NCBI RefSeq assembly: GCF_001270265.1
Contig: NZ_LGAP01000019.1
Coordinates: 1 to 64,000, forward strand
Length of the DNA stretch: 64,000 nt
Direction of reading: 5' to 3'
Source of the DNA: Ensifer adhaerens
GTDB taxonomy: Bacteria > Pseudomonadota > Alphaproteobacteria > Rhizobiales > Rhizobiaceae
The notes under the pieces were generated by a model. It saw only the letters and a program-made list of their open reading frames with translations, was not told the origin of the DNA and made no database searches. Each line of letters opens with the position of its first letter. Positions within the stretch are counted from its first letter, which is position 1. Shown here piece after piece: positions 16,888-27,156 of this stretch. Both the position numbers and the translations under genes were made by a program.

Positions 16888-18315
16888 TTGGCGATTTCGG
16901 CGGACAGAACTGCAGACAAACCTGCAACGACGCGTCGCGGCATTGTCGGATGGATGCTGTTCGACTGGGCGGCACAGCCCTTCTTCACCGTGATCACCAC
17001 CTTCATCTTCGGCCCTTATTTCGTCTCCCGGCTGACGGAGGATCATGCTGTCGGCCAGGCTATGTGGGGCTATACGCTCACCGTTTCCGGCATCATCATC
17101 GCCATTCTCTCCCCGGTTCTCGGCTCGATCGCCGACGCCACCGGGCCGCGGAAACCCTGGATCGGCTTTTTCGCCGTCATCAAGATCGTATCGCTGGCGA
17201 TGCTTTGGTTTGCCGCACCCGGATCGCCGATCATCTACGCCGCCATCTTCATGGTGCTGGCCACCGTCGCCGCCGAATTCTCGATCGTCTTCAACGATTC
17301 GATGATGACGCGACTGGTGGACGAGAAGGACGTCGGCCGCATTTCCAACATCGCCTGGGGGCTCGGCTATCTCGGCGGCATGATCGTGCTCATCGCCGTC
17401 GTCGCGCTCTTGGCTGGCAGCCCGGAAGACGGCAAGACGGCGGCCGGTATCGATCCGCTGTTCGGGCTCGACCCGGCAAAGGGCGAGGACGCGCGTATCA
17501 CCGGACCGATATCGGCGCTCTGGTACCTCGTCTTCATCATCCCGATGTTCCTCTTCACCCCGGATGCGACCAAGGCGACCATGTCGCTCCGCAAGGCGAC
17601 CGTCACTGGCCTGCGAGAACTGAAGGGCACACTTGGCGAACTCAAGGAAAGATCGGGCATTTTCCGTTTCCTGATCGCACGCATGATCTTCCAGGATGGC
17701 GTCAATGGGCTCCTGGCGCTCGGCGGCACTTTTGCCGCAGCAATGTTCGGCTGGCGAACCCTGGAACTCGGCATTTACGGCATCATCTTGAACGTCGTCG
17801 CGATCGGCGGCTGTCTCTATGCGAGCAGGCTCGATACGCGGCTCGGCTCCAAGGTCATCGTTACCGCAAGCCTCGTGTGTCTCATCATCGCGACACTCGG
17901 CATCGTCTCGACCGGACCCGGCTTCACCGCCTTCGGCCTTTTGCCTTTGCCGACGGAGGATTCCGGGGGCCTGTTCGGCACCGCTGCCGAGAAGGCCTAT
18001 ATCCTCTACGGTCTGCTGGTCGGCATCGCCTTCGGTCCGGTTCAGGCCTCGTCGCGCTCTTATCTCGCCCGCAGCGTCAGCCTGGACGAGGCGGGGCGTT
18101 ACTTTGGCCTCTATGCACTTTCCGGCCGCGCGACATCGTTCCTCGCCCCAGCATCCGTCGCCACGATCACGCTTGCGACCGGCTCGGCCCGCATCGGCAT
18201 GATGGCGCTCATCGCCTTCCTTGTCGTCGGCCTCCTGATCCTCCTGCGCACGCCCTATCCGGCGAATGCCGAGCACAAGAAAGCCGCCGCATCCTGGGGA
18301 CGCGACGGCCTGTAA
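16888..18315 (+). CDS. MFS transporter, UMF1 (Atg22-like) family
   Basis: This ~475-residue inner-membrane protein has 12 TM segments. The N-terminal GWMLFDWAAQPFFTVITTFIFGPYF and SPVLGSIADATGPRKPWI, and the repeat-2 segment NGLLALGGTFAAAMFGW, are characteristic of the UMF1/Atg22-like branch, thought to export amino acids or small metabolites. The start is a TTG at 16888, chosen for the strong GGGAGGGG 3-11 bases upstream; another in-frame TTG at 16852 lies inside a hairpin. It follows NAD-GDH on the same strand after two hairpins. A link with glutamate metabolism is possible, but only by position. Confidence 0.8.
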   Translation: MAISADRTADKPATTRRGIVGWMLFDWAAQPFFTVITTFIFGPYFVSRLTEDHAVGQAMWGYTLTVSGIIIAILSPVLGSIADATGPRKPWIGFFAVIKIVSLAMLWFAAPGSPIIYAAIFMVLATVAAEFSIVFNDSMMTRLVDEKDVGRISNIAWGLGYLGGMIVLIAVVALLAGSPEDGKTAAGIDPLFGLDPAKGEDARITGPISALWYLVFIIPMFLFTPDATKATMSLRKATVTGLRELKGTLGELKERSGIFRFLIARMIFQDGVNGLLALGGTFAAAMFGWRTLELGIYGIILNVVAIGGCLYASRLDTRLGSKVIVTASLVCLIIATLGIVSTGPGFTAFGLLPLPTEDSGGLFGTAAEKAYILYGLLVGIAFGPVQASSRSYLARSVSLDEAGRYFGLYALSGRATSFLAPASVATITLATGSARIGMMALIAFLVVGLLILLRTPYPANAEHKKAAASWGRDGL

Positions 18316-18376
18316 CTGTCAGTGAAAGACTTGGGGGCAATTCCGGGAGCCGTGAAAACGGCCTTCCGGAAGAGCC

Positions 18377-19987
18377 TTAATGGCGGAAGTGGCGCATGCC
18401 GGTGAAGACCATGGTAACGCCATGCTCATCGGCGGCGGCAATCACCTCTTCGTCGCGCATCGAACCGCCCGGCTGGATCACCGCCGTAGCACCGGCAGCG
18501 ATCGCCGAGAGCAGACCGTCCGCGAACGGCAGGAATGCCTCGGAGGCCACGGCGGAGCCCTTGGTGAGCGGCGTTGCAAGGCCCAGCGCCTTGGCGGCTT
18601 CCTCGGCCTTGATCGCGGCGATGCGGGCGGAATCGACGCGGCTCATCTGGCCGGCGCCGATGCCTGCGGTCTGGCCGTCCTTGGCATAGACGACGGCGTT
18701 CGACTTCACATGCTTTGCCACCTTGAAGGCAAACTTCATGTCTTCCAATTCCTGCGCTGTCGGTGCCCGCTTGGTCACCACCTTCAGCTCCAGGTCCTCG
18801 ACCATGCCGTTGTCGCGGGTCTGGACGAGAAGGCCGCCGGATACGGTTTTGGCAGAAAGGCCGGGGATGCGCGGATCCGGCAGGGCGCCCGTGGTCAAGA
18901 GCCGCAGGTTCGGCTTGCGGGCGATGACGGCCTTGGCTTCGTCGCTGACCTCAGGCGCGATGATCACTTCGGTGAAGAGCTTGACGATCTCTTCGGCCGT
19001 TTCCGCATCGAGCATCTGGTTGAGCGCGATGATGCCACCGAAGGCGGACGTGGAATCGCAGGCAAGCGCCCGTCGGTAGGCCTCGACCAGCGTCGGAGCC
19101 GTTGCCACGCCGCAAGGGTTGGCATGCTTGATGATCGCAACCGCCGGGGCCTTTTCCGGCAGGAACTCGGCGACGAGTTCAAAGGCGGCATCGGTATCGT
19201 TGATGTTGTTGTAGGAAAGCTGCTTGCCCTGCAGCAGCTTAGCTGTGGCGACGCCCGGGCGGTTCTCGCCGGTGACGTAGAAGCCCGCCTTCTGGTGCGG
19301 ATTTTCGCCGTAGCGCATCTCTTCCTTCAAGACGCCGCCGAGAACGCGGTGGCGCGGCATCGGCGTATCGAGCGCCTCGGCAAACCAGTTGGAGATGGCC
19401 GCGTCATAGGCCGCCGTGCGGGCATAGGCCTTGGCCGCCATCTTCTGGCGGAACGCATAGGTCGTTGCGCCCGATGCAAGCTCTTCGAGCAGGACCGGAT
19501 AGTCGGTCGGATCGGTGACGATGGTGACATAGGCGTGGTTCTTGGCGGATGCGCGGATCATTGCCGGGCCACCGATATCGATGTTTTCGACCGTCGTCGG
19601 ATAATCGCCGCCCTGTGCGCGAACCTCCTCGAAGGGATAGAGATTGATCACCGCCAGATCGATCGCGGTGATGCCGTGCGCCGACATGGCCGCCTGGTGC
19701 TCGGCATCGTCGCGGATCGCCAGCAGACCGCCGTGGACGCCCGGGTGAAGGGTCTTTACCCGACCGTCCATGACCTCGGGAAAACCCGTCAGTTCCGAGA
19801 CGTCGCTGACCGGAAGGCCGGCCTGCGACAACGCCTTGTGCGTGCCGCCGGTCGAAACCAGACGCACGCCTTTTTCGTGGAGCGCACGGGCAAGCTCGAC
19901 GACACCGGTCTTGTCCGACACGGAGAGAAGAGCGGTCCGGACTGGAAGCTCGTTCGGGGCGGGAATTTTCTTGGAGGCGACAGCCAT
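18377..19987 (-). CDS. purH: Bifunctional AICAR transformylase/IMP cyclohydrolase
   Basis: This 536-residue enzyme catalyses the last two steps of IMP synthesis. The N-terminal MGS-like IMP cyclohydrolase domain (~1-200) starts [20 protein letters not shown] and includes STGGTHKAL. The AICAR transformylase domain follows, with [10 protein letters not shown] (catalytic Lys-His) and [18 protein letters not shown] 19987 has AGGAG 8 bases upstream; an in-frame extension to 20038 lacks one. It is last in a leftward run htpX-rsmB-heparinase-purH. Confidence 0.96.
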   Translation of the reverse strand: MAVASKKIPAPNELPVRTALLSVSDKTGVVELARALHEKGVRLVSTGGTHKALSQAGLPVSDVSELTGFPEVMDGRVKTLHPGVHGGLLAIRDDAEHQAAMSAHGITAIDLAVINLYPFEEVRAQGGDYPTTVENIDIGGPAMIRASAKNHAYVTIVTDPTDYPVLLEELASGATTYAFRQKMAAKAYARTAAYDAAISNWFAEALDTPMPRHRVLGGVLKEEMRYGENPHQKAGFYVTGENRPGVATAKLLQGKQLSYNNINDTDAAFELVAEFLPEKAPAVAIIKHANPCGVATAPTLVEAYRRALACDSTSAFGGIIALNQMLDAETAEEIVKLFTEVIIAPEVSDEAKAVIARKPNLRLLTTGALPDPRIPGLSAKTVSGGLLVQTRDNGMVEDLELKVVTKRAPTAQELEDMKFAFKVAKHVKSNAVVYAKDGQTAGIGAGQMSRVDSARIAAIKAEEAAKALGLATPLTKGSAVASEAFLPFADGLLSAIAAGATAVIQPGGSMRDEEVIAAADEHGVTMVFTGMRHFRH

Positions 19988-20127
19988 CAACCATGCTCCT
20001 TTGGCGGCGCCGGACGCCCGGGAGGATGCTCCGGCCATTGGGATGGCTGCCCGTTAGCATAGCTTGCCGGCCGAAGGAACCTCGGGAAGCGCACATCCTA
20101 AAATAAGGAGCTCGATTGGCTCGCGAG

Positions 20128-21813
20128 TCAGTTCGTGCGCGAGAAGGTCCATTGGATCTCGGGCTGCCTGGCAACGGCGAAGGTGACCGTCAGCTGCGAC
20201 GAGGCGCGAATGCCGGAGGGATCGGCAAAGAAGATGTCTTCCTCGACTGCCAGCTCGCCATCCTGGCAGGCGAACAGCCAGACTTCGCCATCGGGCGCCG
20301 TCAGGTAGATTTCGCGGCCGTTGTTCTGGCGAATGGTGACGGCCGGGTGGATATGGAAGCGGGCGACAGCGACGGCCGCGTTCGTTTCTTCAGGGTCGCT
20401 GCCATCGGCACGCGAAAGCCGGTCGCGCCCGCGGATCATCCGACCGCCGTTCAGCACGCCGATGTCGCGCTCATGCAGGAGCCCGAAGGACGAGAGGTAG
20501 CCGTCATGGTTTGCCGTGACGGATTCGAGACGGCCCGGTTCGTCCTTGCGCTCCACGACGACGCGCGAGACGCCGCTGGTCATGATCGGCCCGAGAAACC
20601 GTGACTGCGAGAAGCGTGAGGACGACGTGTCGTTGACCGTCACGGTGGAATGCGCGGCGGTCATCCGTGCCATCTGGCGGAATCGCTCGCCGGCAAACTT
20701 CGGCGCACCCGAATTGATCACGAACCGCGTCTTGCCGGAGGACATTTCGAACGAGAGGCATCCGGCATGGGCGCTGCGCGAAAGATCGACGGAAAGCGGC
20801 CGGCCGGTATCGACGATGACGACGGTGTTGTCGATCGACAGCCGCTCGTAATGGGCGTGCGGCAGCGAGTGAAACGGTTCGCCGGCGGTTTCGTCGTAGC
20901 GCAGCACCGAGGCAAGCTCATGCGCCAGCACCGAGGTCGCACCGTTGAAGAGCGCCAGTTCGCCACCCTGGTGGCGGAAGAAGCGCAATGCCGGATACAT
21001 CCGGTCGATGCAGGAAATGAGACGCGACGGCACATCATGCCCAAGATTGACATAGGTCTGGCGCAGCGGCAGCAGGTCGAGCAGCAGCTCCAGCCCGGCA
21101 CGTGGACTGCGCGAGAAGTGGCTGCCATCGGCGAGGATCTGACGGTCGAGCTCAAAGTCGAGGTGACGCGACGCCTTGCGGATGGCCGAAGGCGTCGATG
21201 GCATCGAGACTGAGGCCATGGCAAGCGCCATCCGCACGCGAAGGCGAGCCTCGCCATCACCGACCGTTTCGGCGATGTGGCGGAGATAGCGGACCTGAAA
21301 GGCAAGGCTTTTCAGGAACCGGCGATAGAAGCCGTGCTCGGCATTGCGCAGGACCACCGGCGAGTGCGACAGCCACGCGATGATGCGCTGGGCGATGACG
21401 TCAGCATCCCAGGCAATGTCACCGAAGTTGCGGCCGTGAGTAGCGATCCAGTCGTCGACGATCTGCCGTAGGCGCACGAAACCGGCATCCTCCCGGATTG
21501 CCCGCAAATGCCTGAGCCAGCCGAACGAATGCAGGCGGACGGCAAATTCCAGCGACGGCAGATCGATCTCGAAGGGCGATTCGCCTTCGGTGTCGAGCAC
21601 CCGGCCCGCCAGTGGAAAGCGGCCCTCGAGGATCTCCTCGGCGACGAACGGATCGACGGCCCGCAGATCCGTCGGCGCGACGATCAGGCGGCTGGGCGTC
21701 GAACCGGTAAAACGCAGCGACGAGACACGGCCGACCGAAAGACGGCGCGACACGCGGCGCCAGCCTTCACGCGCATACAGATAGGAAAGCCTTCGCCTGC
21801 CGGAAAACACCAT
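20128..21813 (-). CDS. Heparinase II/III-like protein
   Basis: This 561-residue protein has the two-part layout of the heparinase II/III family: a helical N-terminal half (FVRLRQIVDDWIATHG, WLSHSPVVLRN) and a beta-rich C-terminal half (from ~residue 310) with HAGCLSFEMSSGKTRFVINSG and AAHSTVTVNDTSSSRF, where the His/Tyr region forms the lyase site in characterised members. No signal peptide is evident. It is conserved next to purH in rhizobia as I recall it. The substrate is unknown; a polysaccharide or cell-surface glycan is likely. The ATG at 21813 has no clear ribosome site, so the start is uncertain. Confidence 0.8.
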   Translation of the reverse strand: MVFSGRRRLSYLYAREGWRRVSRRLSVGRVSSLRFTGSTPSRLIVAPTDLRAVDPFVAEEILEGRFPLAGRVLDTEGESPFEIDLPSLEFAVRLHSFGWLRHLRAIREDAGFVRLRQIVDDWIATHGRNFGDIAWDADVIAQRIIAWLSHSPVVLRNAEHGFYRRFLKSLAFQVRYLRHIAETVGDGEARLRVRMALAMASVSMPSTPSAIRKASRHLDFELDRQILADGSHFSRSPRAGLELLLDLLPLRQTYVNLGHDVPSRLISCIDRMYPALRFFRHQGGELALFNGATSVLAHELASVLRYDETAGEPFHSLPHAHYERLSIDNTVVIVDTGRPLSVDLSRSAHAGCLSFEMSSGKTRFVINSGAPKFAGERFRQMARMTAAHSTVTVNDTSSSRFSQSRFLGPIMTSGVSRVVVERKDEPGRLESVTANHDGYLSSFGLLHERDIGVLNGGRMIRGRDRLSRADGSDPEETNAAVAVARFHIHPAVTIRQNNGREIYLTAPDGEVWLFACQDGELAVEEDIFFADPSGIRASSQLTVTFAVARQPEIQWTFSRTN

Positions 21814-21849
21814 CAACGCCCGCTGGTTTCCTCATTCCTGAAGCAAGCC

Positions 21850-22010
21850 GCTCGAGACGTCCGAACGGATGCATCGGCTTCGCGCCAGTATCGCTAGCGC
21901 ATGCCTGCCCGAAAATCCCTATTCGATTTTCGGAAGGCACGATGCGCGGTTTCAAGTGCCAGAGCGTCCTTGCCTGTCCGAACGGACGCGCGGCGCTCCG
22001 CGTGACTCCG
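21850..22010. repeat. Composite palindromic intergenic element
   Basis: It lies in the 332-base rsmB-heparinase gap. A nested cruciform runs from 21897 to 21947: GCGCAT/ATGCGC outside, GCCT/AGGC, then CCGAAAATC/GATTTTCGG inside. A second fold pairs GCGTCC (21964-21969) with GGACGC (21984-21989) around GTCCGAACGGAC. This layout resembles dispersed palindromic intergenic repeats that I recall from rhizobial genomes. The rest of the gap (22011-22145) is AT-rich, with TTTTATC/GATAAAA inverted arms, and holds no gene that I can support. Confidence 0.55.
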
Positions 22011-22145
22011 GATGGTGCCGGAAAGATCATTAAACTTTTATCAATTGTATCGTCTTTGATAGGCCCGTGGCCTTAAAGCGTCAATTGACACGATAAAACA
22101 GCCCGTGTCCGAGGCCTTCCGGACGGCAACTCGACTTTTCCAGAC

Positions 22146-23558
22146 TTATTTACGACGAATCACTGCGGCGTAGAATCCGTCGAGTCCACCGGCGAACGGC
22201 GGATCGAGCGGGAACATCGACGGCGTGGTGCGCACTTCACCGAGCGGGGTGATCGCATCTTCAAGGCCCTGCCAATCCTTGGCCAGAACCGGCACGCGCT
22301 CATAGGCGTCGCCCGCCGCGACCACCCGGGCGACCACTTCCTCGCCTTCGCGCGGGTCGAGCGAGCAATTGGAGAAGACGACGATCCCGCCCGGCTTGAC
22401 CACCGTCAGCGCATGACGCAGCAAACGCTCCTGCAGCAGCGCGAGCTTTTCGATGTCTTCCGGCCCCTTGGTCCAAAGCACATCCGGGTGACGCCTCGTC
22501 GTTCCGGTCGACGAACAGGGGGCGTCGAGCAAGGCGGCGTCGAAGAGGTCGTCCGGCCGAAAATCGGCCATGTTGGTTTCCTTCATCGACGCCTCAAGGC
22601 GCAACCGCTCAAGATTGCCCTTCAACCGCCGCAGCCGGCTTGACGATTGGTCAAGCGCTGTCACCTCGGCACCGGCGAGGATCAGCTGTGCCGTCTTGCC
22701 GCCGGGTGCTGCACAGAGATCGACCACGCTCTTGCCGGCGAGCGATCCAAAGAGGCGGGCAGGAATGGATGCCGCCGCATCCTGGACCCACCATTCGCCA
22801 TCGGTGAATCCGGCTAAGGAAGGGATCGAGCCGGAGAATTCGGCAAGGCGGACTGAGCCTGTCGGCAGCACCGTACCGCCAAGCCGGTCGGCCCAGGCAT
22901 CGGGGTCGGACTTTACCGTCACATCGATCGCCGCCGGCGTCAGCTGGGCCTCGGCGATCAGATCGGCCTGCTCGCGTCCATAACGCTCGACGAGCCTGTC
23001 GAAGAACCAGTCCGGCATCGCCGGAACGGTCCGCAAGCTCTCCAGAATCGCTTCCTTTTCGCGCGACAGGCGACGAAGAACGGCATTGACCAGATTGGCA
23101 AACCGACGGTTCCGCGGGTCGGCCTGCGCCTGCTCGACGGCCAAATCGACGGCGGAATGATCAGGAACGTCGAGATAGAGGATCTGTGCTGCCGCCACTG
23201 CGAGAACGTGATCGAGGGCTCGGGCGCCTTCCGGAAGCGGCGTCTGCAGCATCGAACCGATTGCCGACTGGATGCGCGGCAGGTGGCGCAATGCCGAATT
23301 GAGAATGGCGCGCACCAGCGCCCGGTCGGCCTCGTTCAGTTCGCGGTAGGCCGGATTTCCATGCTCGTGATCGAGCATGCCATCGAGCGACGTCTTGCGA
23401 TCGACGACCGCCGCCAGGATCTTGGCGGCCGCCTGTCGCGTCCGCAAGCCCGGCTTTTCCGGGCCGCGCGGCTGTTGCGCCGGTTTCGTCGATCTCGCCG
23501 GCTCCTTGCGCGAGCGGTTTTGTTTCGGACGTGAATCGTTGTTGTTTTCGGCAGACAT
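22146..23558 (-). CDS. rsmB: RsmB/NOP-family RNA (cytosine-5) methyltransferase
   Basis: This 470-residue protein has an N-terminal NusB-like helical domain (about 40-180) and a C-terminal SAM-dependent methyltransferase domain. Motif I is DLCAAPGGKTAQL, motif IV is DAPCSSTGTTRRHPDV with the catalytic Cys, and motif VI is FSNCSLDPREGEE with the second Cys. The first ~40 residues are basic and disordered. The family methylates C967 of 16S rRNA; the exact target here is inferred. The start at 23558 overlaps the htpX stop by one base (TGATG), so the two are translationally coupled. Confidence 0.88.
   Translation of the reverse strand: MSAENNNDSRPKQNRSRKEPARSTKPAQQPRGPEKPGLRTRQAAAKILAAVVDRKTSLDGMLDHEHGNPAYRELNEADRALVRAILNSALRHLPRIQSAIGSMLQTPLPEGARALDHVLAVAAAQILYLDVPDHSAVDLAVEQAQADPRNRRFANLVNAVLRRLSREKEAILESLRTVPAMPDWFFDRLVERYGREQADLIAEAQLTPAAIDVTVKSDPDAWADRLGGTVLPTGSVRLAEFSGSIPSLAGFTDGEWWVQDAAASIPARLFGSLAGKSVVDLCAAPGGKTAQLILAGAEVTALDQSSSRLRRLKGNLERLRLEASMKETNMADFRPDDLFDAALLDAPCSSTGTTRRHPDVLWTKGPEDIEKLALLQERLLRHALTVVKPGGIVVFSNCSLDPREGEEVVARVVAAGDAYERVPVLAKDWQGLEDAITPLGEVRTTPSMFPLDPPFAGGLDGFYAAVIRRK
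22804..22821. repeat. Copy 1 of an 18-base repeat (GTGAATCCGGCTAAGGAA)
   Basis: This 18-mer lies inside rsmB, where it is read on the minus strand as the peptide SLAGF with a rare TTA Leu codon. The identical 18-mer occurs in mnmE (41723-41740), and its first 15 bases occur again at 42830-42844. Confidence 0.5.
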
Positions 23559-24520
23559 CAGGACCAGGGACCTTTCGGCGGTTCGGAACCACCGCGACCC
23601 CAACCGGTAGAGGGAACAGAGCGCGATTTGCGCACCGGATTATCAGCACGAACCGGCGGCGTCGACCCCATGGACATGTCCTGCGCCATCTGTTGCAGGG
23701 CGGCAATCCGGTTTTCGGTGTTCGGATGGGTCGAAAACAGGTTATCCATGCGCTCGCCGGAGAGCGGATTGATGATGAACATATGCGCGGTCGCCGGATT
23801 GCGCTCGGCATCGTCATTGTGAATCCGGTGGGCGGCGCCGGCGATCTTCTGCAGCGCCGAGGCCAGAGCCAACGGCTTGCCGCAGATCTCGGCACCACGG
23901 CGGTCGGCGGAGTATTCGCGCGTGCGGCTGATCGCCATCTGCACCAGCATGGCCGCGAGCGGCGCGACGATCATTGCAACCAGCACCCCGATGAAACCGA
24001 GCGGATTGTTGTTGCTCTCACGGTTGCCGCCAAAGAAGAAGGCGAAGTTGCCCAGCATCGAGATCGCCCCGGCAAGCGTCGCCGTCAACGTCATCGTCAG
24101 GGTATCGCGATATTGGACGTGGGCAAGTTCATGCGCCATGACGCCGGCGACCTCGTCATAGGAAAGCGCCTTGAGCAGGCCGGTCGAAGCGGCAACAGCG
24201 GCATTCTCAGGGTTGCGCCCGGTGGCAAAAGCATTCGGCTGCGGGCTGTCGATGACATAGACCCGCGGCATCGGCAGGCCGGCATTCTTCGCGAGATCGC
24301 GCACGATGCCGTAATATTCCGGTGCGCTGCGTTCATCGACCTCCTGCGCACGGTACATGCGCAGCACCATGCGGTCGGAATTCCAGTAGGAGAAAAAATT
24401 CATACCAGCTGCCATGACGAAGGCGATCATCATGCCGCCACGTCCACCGATGGCGAAGCCGACCGCCATGAACAGGGCGGTCATCACTGCGAGCAGCATG
24501 GCGGTGCGAACGAGGTTCAT
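23558..24520 (-). CDS. htpX: Membrane metalloprotease HtpX
   Basis: This 320-residue zinc protease of the inner membrane degrades misfolded membrane proteins. Two N-terminal TMs (~residues 4-50) precede the M48 catalytic domain with [10 protein letters not shown] (HExxH), two further hydrophobic segments, and [13 protein letters not shown], where the third zinc ligand Glu lies. Near the C-terminus [14 protein letters not shown] is a conserved HtpX segment. Length is typical plus a short Pro-rich tail. It is the first gene of the leftward run coupled to rsmB. Confidence 0.95.
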   Translation of the reverse strand: MNLVRTAMLLAVMTALFMAVGFAIGGRGGMMIAFVMAAGMNFFSYWNSDRMVLRMYRAQEVDERSAPEYYGIVRDLAKNAGLPMPRVYVIDSPQPNAFATGRNPENAAVAASTGLLKALSYDEVAGVMAHELAHVQYRDTLTMTLTATLAGAISMLGNFAFFFGGNRESNNNPLGFIGVLVAMIVAPLAAMLVQMAISRTREYSADRRGAEICGKPLALASALQKIAGAAHRIHNDDAERNPATAHMFIINPLSGERMDNLFSTHPNTENRIAALQQMAQDMSMGSTPPVRADNPVRKSRSVPSTGWGRGGSEPPKGPWS

Positions 24521-24541
24521 GAACAGGCTCCGGGTGGTCGA

Positions 24542-24557
24542 CGTTTCACGTGAATCA
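24542..24557. other. parS-like site
   Basis: CGTTTCACGTGAATCA matches TGTTTCACGTGAAACA at 14 of 16 positions with the core intact. It lies 22 bases upstream of htpX in the divergent htpX/DUF1674 gap. Confidence 0.6.
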
Positions 24558-24645
24558 GGGTTTCCGTTCAGGCAACGGCGTCTTATATGATGGGTGCAAA
24601 TGCCCCGTTCTTCAATACAGATGCACGAATCCGGATACTGGCGAG

Positions 24646-24846
24646 ATGCAGAACGACAACGACAATGCCCCCGACCGCCCGAAAAAGCCGCTGCCTGCCG
24701 CTGCCTTGCGCGCGCTGAAGGAAGCAGAGGAACGGCGACAGGCGGAAGCGGAGAAGCTTATGCCGACGGAGATCGGCGGCCGCGGCGGCGCCGACCCGGC
24801 ACGCTTCGGTGATTGGGAAATCAAGGGCCGGGCGATCGATTTCTGA
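24646..24846 (+). CDS. DUF1674 / SDHAF4-like small protein
   Basis: This 66-residue protein ends in [17 protein letters not shown] followed by KGRAIDF, the signature of DUF1674 (consensus P-EIGG-x-GPEPTRYGDWE-KGR-x-DF), homologous to mitochondrial SDHAF4. Eukaryotic SDHAF4 binds flavinylated SdhA and helps succinate dehydrogenase assembly; a similar role here is inferred. The N-terminal half is charged and likely disordered. The ATG at 24646 is used; an in-frame GTG at 24550 would start inside the parS-like site. Sdh genes are not in the window. Confidence 0.8.
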   Translation: MQNDNDNAPDRPKKPLPAAALRALKEAEERRQAEAEKLMPTEIGGRGGADPARFGDWEIKGRAIDF

Positions 24847-25163
24847 AAAAGCTCTCCCGCCGCGCGAATTGACGTGAAGGAATATTTTCCGTCTTTTCAG
24901 ATCGTTCGCGCTTGAATCCTCACATTTGGCGGTCGTAGACGTCGAGGCCCCTCACGGAGCGTGCCGACAAATCCGTCGCGCATGCTCGTCCCGAGTTTGA
25001 CAGGGGTCGATCGAAAAACGGCCCTTGGTCATATCAATGTGCCCCGTTCGCCTGGGAAACGCCGCTTAACTTCAATTGGAATCCGGCTCATCAACGCCTG
25101 TCGGGCAATCCTGTCTTCGGTACGGCTCGCCCCAGCGATCGACCATCAAAGCACGTGAAACAA
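24847..25163. other. Unassigned 317-base intergenic region
   Basis: It lies between the DUF1674 gene and the acs terminator. It contains several stretches that look like TTGAC-type promoter elements (TTGACG near 24870, TTTGACA near 24998) but no convincing partner -10, no recognisable RNA family, and one short open frame (24961-25158) without a ribosome site. The last bases include the right half of a parS site (CACGTGAAACA). Confidence 0.5.
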
Positions 25164-25190
25164 AAAAGGGCGGCCCGAAGCCGCCCTTTT
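25164..25190 (-). terminator. Terminator of acs
   Basis: A perfect 11-bp stem, AAAAGGGCGGC (25164-25174) with GCCGCCCTTTT (25180-25190), and a 5-base loop. On the minus strand the loop reads TTCGG and a run of six T follows. It lies just past the acs stop and could also end rightward transcription. Confidence 0.9.
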
Positions 25191-25206
25191 CACTGTCTTT
25201 TGTTGC

Positions 25207-27156
25207 TTAAGCCTTGTTCTGCCGGTTGGCGATCAGGTCTTCCACTACCGCCGGATCGGCGAGCGTCGAGGTGTCGCCGAGCGCGCCGAAATCATCCTCG
25301 GCGATCTTGCGCAGGATGCGGCGCATGATCTTGCCCGAGCGGGTCTTCGGCAGGCCGGGGGCAAACTGGATCTTGTCCGGCGTGGCGATCGGGCCGATTT
25401 CCGAGCGGACATGCTTCACCAGCGCCTGACGCAGATCGTCATTGCCGACTTCGCCGGCCATCAGCGAGACGTAGCAATAGATGCCCTGTCCCTTGATCGG
25501 GTGCGGATAGCCGACGACGGCAGCCTCGGACACAAGATGGTGCGAGACGAGCGCCGATTCGACCTCCGCCGTGCCCAGACGGTGACCCGAGACGTTGAGT
25601 ACGTCGTCAACGCGGCCGGTGATCCAATAATATCCGTCCTCGTCGCGGCGGCAGCCGTCGCCGGTGAAGTACTTGCCCTTGTAGGTGGCGAAGTAGGTCT
25701 GGCCGAAGCGCGCATGGTCGCCGTAGATCGTGCGCATCTGGCCGGGCCAGCTGTCGGTGATGCAGAGGTTGCCGTCGGCCGGTCCCTCGAGCACGTTGCC
25801 TTCGTTGTCGACCAGCTGCGGCTGGACGCCGAAGAAAGGCCGCGTTGCCGAACCGGGCTTGAGATCCGTCGCACCGGGCAGCGGCGTGATCAGGATGCCG
25901 CCGGTTTCCGTCTGCCACCAGGTGTCGACGATCGGCGACTTCTGATCGCCAACGACGTTGTAGTACCATTCCCAGGCTTCGGGATTGATCGGTTCGCCGA
26001 CCGAACCGAGCAGGCGGAGCGACGAGCGCGAGGCGCGCTTGACGAAATCGTCACCGGCGCCCATCAGCGAGCGGATCGCCGTCGGCGCGGTGTAGAAGAC
26101 GTTGACCTTGTGCTTGTCGATGACTTCCCAGAAGCGGCCGGCATCGGGGAAGTTCGGAACGCCCTCGAACATCACCGTGGTCGCGGCATTGGCGAGCGGT
26201 CCGTAGACGATGTAGGAATGCCCCGTCACCCAGCCGACATCGGCGGTGCACCAGTAGATATCGCCGTCGCGATAATCGAAGACATATTCGTGGGTCATCG
26301 AGGCGTAGACGAGGTAACCGCCGGTGGTGTGCAGCACGCCCTTCGGTTTGCCGGTCGAGCCCGAGGTGTAGAGGATGAACAGCGGGTCTTCCGCCTTCAT
26401 CTTCGCCGGCTCGCAATGCGGCTTCACCGTGGCGATTTCCTGGTGGTACCAGAGGTCGCGGCCCGGCGCCCAACCGATCTTGCCGCCGGTGCGGCGCACG
26501 ACCAGCACCTTGTTGACGATCACATGCTGCTTGGCGGCGATATCGATCGCGGTGTCGGTGTTTTCCTTCAGCGGCACCGGCTTGCCGCCGCGCACGCCCT
26601 CGTCACAGGTGATGACGAAGGTGCTCTCGCAATCGACGATGCGGCCGGCAAGCGCGTCCGGCGAGAAGCCGCCGAAGACGACCGAATGAATGGCACCGAT
26701 GCGGGCGCAGGCAAGCATCGCATAGGATGCTTCCGGGATCATCGGCATGTAGATGGTGACGCGGTCACCCTTCTTGACGCCGTGTTTCTTCAAGACGTTG
26801 GCAAGACGACAAACCTGCTCGTAGAGCTGGTTGTAGGTGATCTTCTTGTCGATATAGGGGTTGTCGCCTTCCCAGATGATCGCGGTCTTTTCGCCGTGCG
26901 TCTTCAGATGGCGGTCGATGCAGTTATAGGAGACGTTGGTAAGGCCGTCCTCATACCACTTGATCGAGACTTTACCCTTGAAAGAGGTGTTCTTGACCTT
27001 GGTATAGGGCTTGAACCAGTCGATCCGTTTGCCGTGTTTGCCCCAGAACTTGGCTGGGTCCGAGACACTTTCCTCATACCACTTCAGATAGGTCGCGTTA
27101 TCGAGCAGCGTCCGGCTCTTGGCAGACTTCAACACCGGATAGAGTTTGGCGGACAT
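25207..27156 (-). CDS. acs: Acetyl-CoA synthetase
   Basis: This 649-residue AMP-forming enzyme converts acetate, ATP and CoA to acetyl-CoA. The A3 motif [12 protein letters not shown], the A5/A7 region TWWQTETGG and [17 protein letters not shown], and the C-terminal [11 protein letters not shown] with the catalytic, normally acetylated Lys are all present. Length matches Acs (~650). ATG 27156 is chosen because GGGAGGA lies 5-6 bases upstream; a longer in-frame extension to 27384 overlaps the start of trcR and is not credible. It is divergent from trcR. Confidence 0.96.
   Translation of the reverse strand: MSAKLYPVLKSAKSRTLLDNATYLKWYEESVSDPAKFWGKHGKRIDWFKPYTKVKNTSFKGKVSIKWYEDGLTNVSYNCIDRHLKTHGEKTAIIWEGDNPYIDKKITYNQLYEQVCRLANVLKKHGVKKGDRVTIYMPMIPEASYAMLACARIGAIHSVVFGGFSPDALAGRIVDCESTFVITCDEGVRGGKPVPLKENTDTAIDIAAKQHVIVNKVLVVRRTGGKIGWAPGRDLWYHQEIATVKPHCEPAKMKAEDPLFILYTSGSTGKPKGVLHTTGGYLVYASMTHEYVFDYRDGDIYWCTADVGWVTGHSYIVYGPLANAATTVMFEGVPNFPDAGRFWEVIDKHKVNVFYTAPTAIRSLMGAGDDFVKRASRSSLRLLGSVGEPINPEAWEWYYNVVGDQKSPIVDTWWQTETGGILITPLPGATDLKPGSATRPFFGVQPQLVDNEGNVLEGPADGNLCITDSWPGQMRTIYGDHARFGQTYFATYKGKYFTGDGCRRDEDGYYWITGRVDDVLNVSGHRLGTAEVESALVSHHLVSEAAVVGYPHPIKGQGIYCYVSLMAGEVGNDDLRQALVKHVRSEIGPIATPDKIQFAPGLPKTRSGKIMRRILRKIAEDDFGALGDTSTLADPAVVEDLIANRQNKA

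Noticed and set aside
24961-25158. 65-codon frame in the DUF1674-acs gap
   Set aside because: No ribosome site, no family resemblance, atypical composition for the region.
25147-25162. parS-like half site before the acs terminator
   Set aside because: The right arm is perfect but the left arm shares nothing with the consensus, so a palindrome-binding dimer is unlikely to use it.
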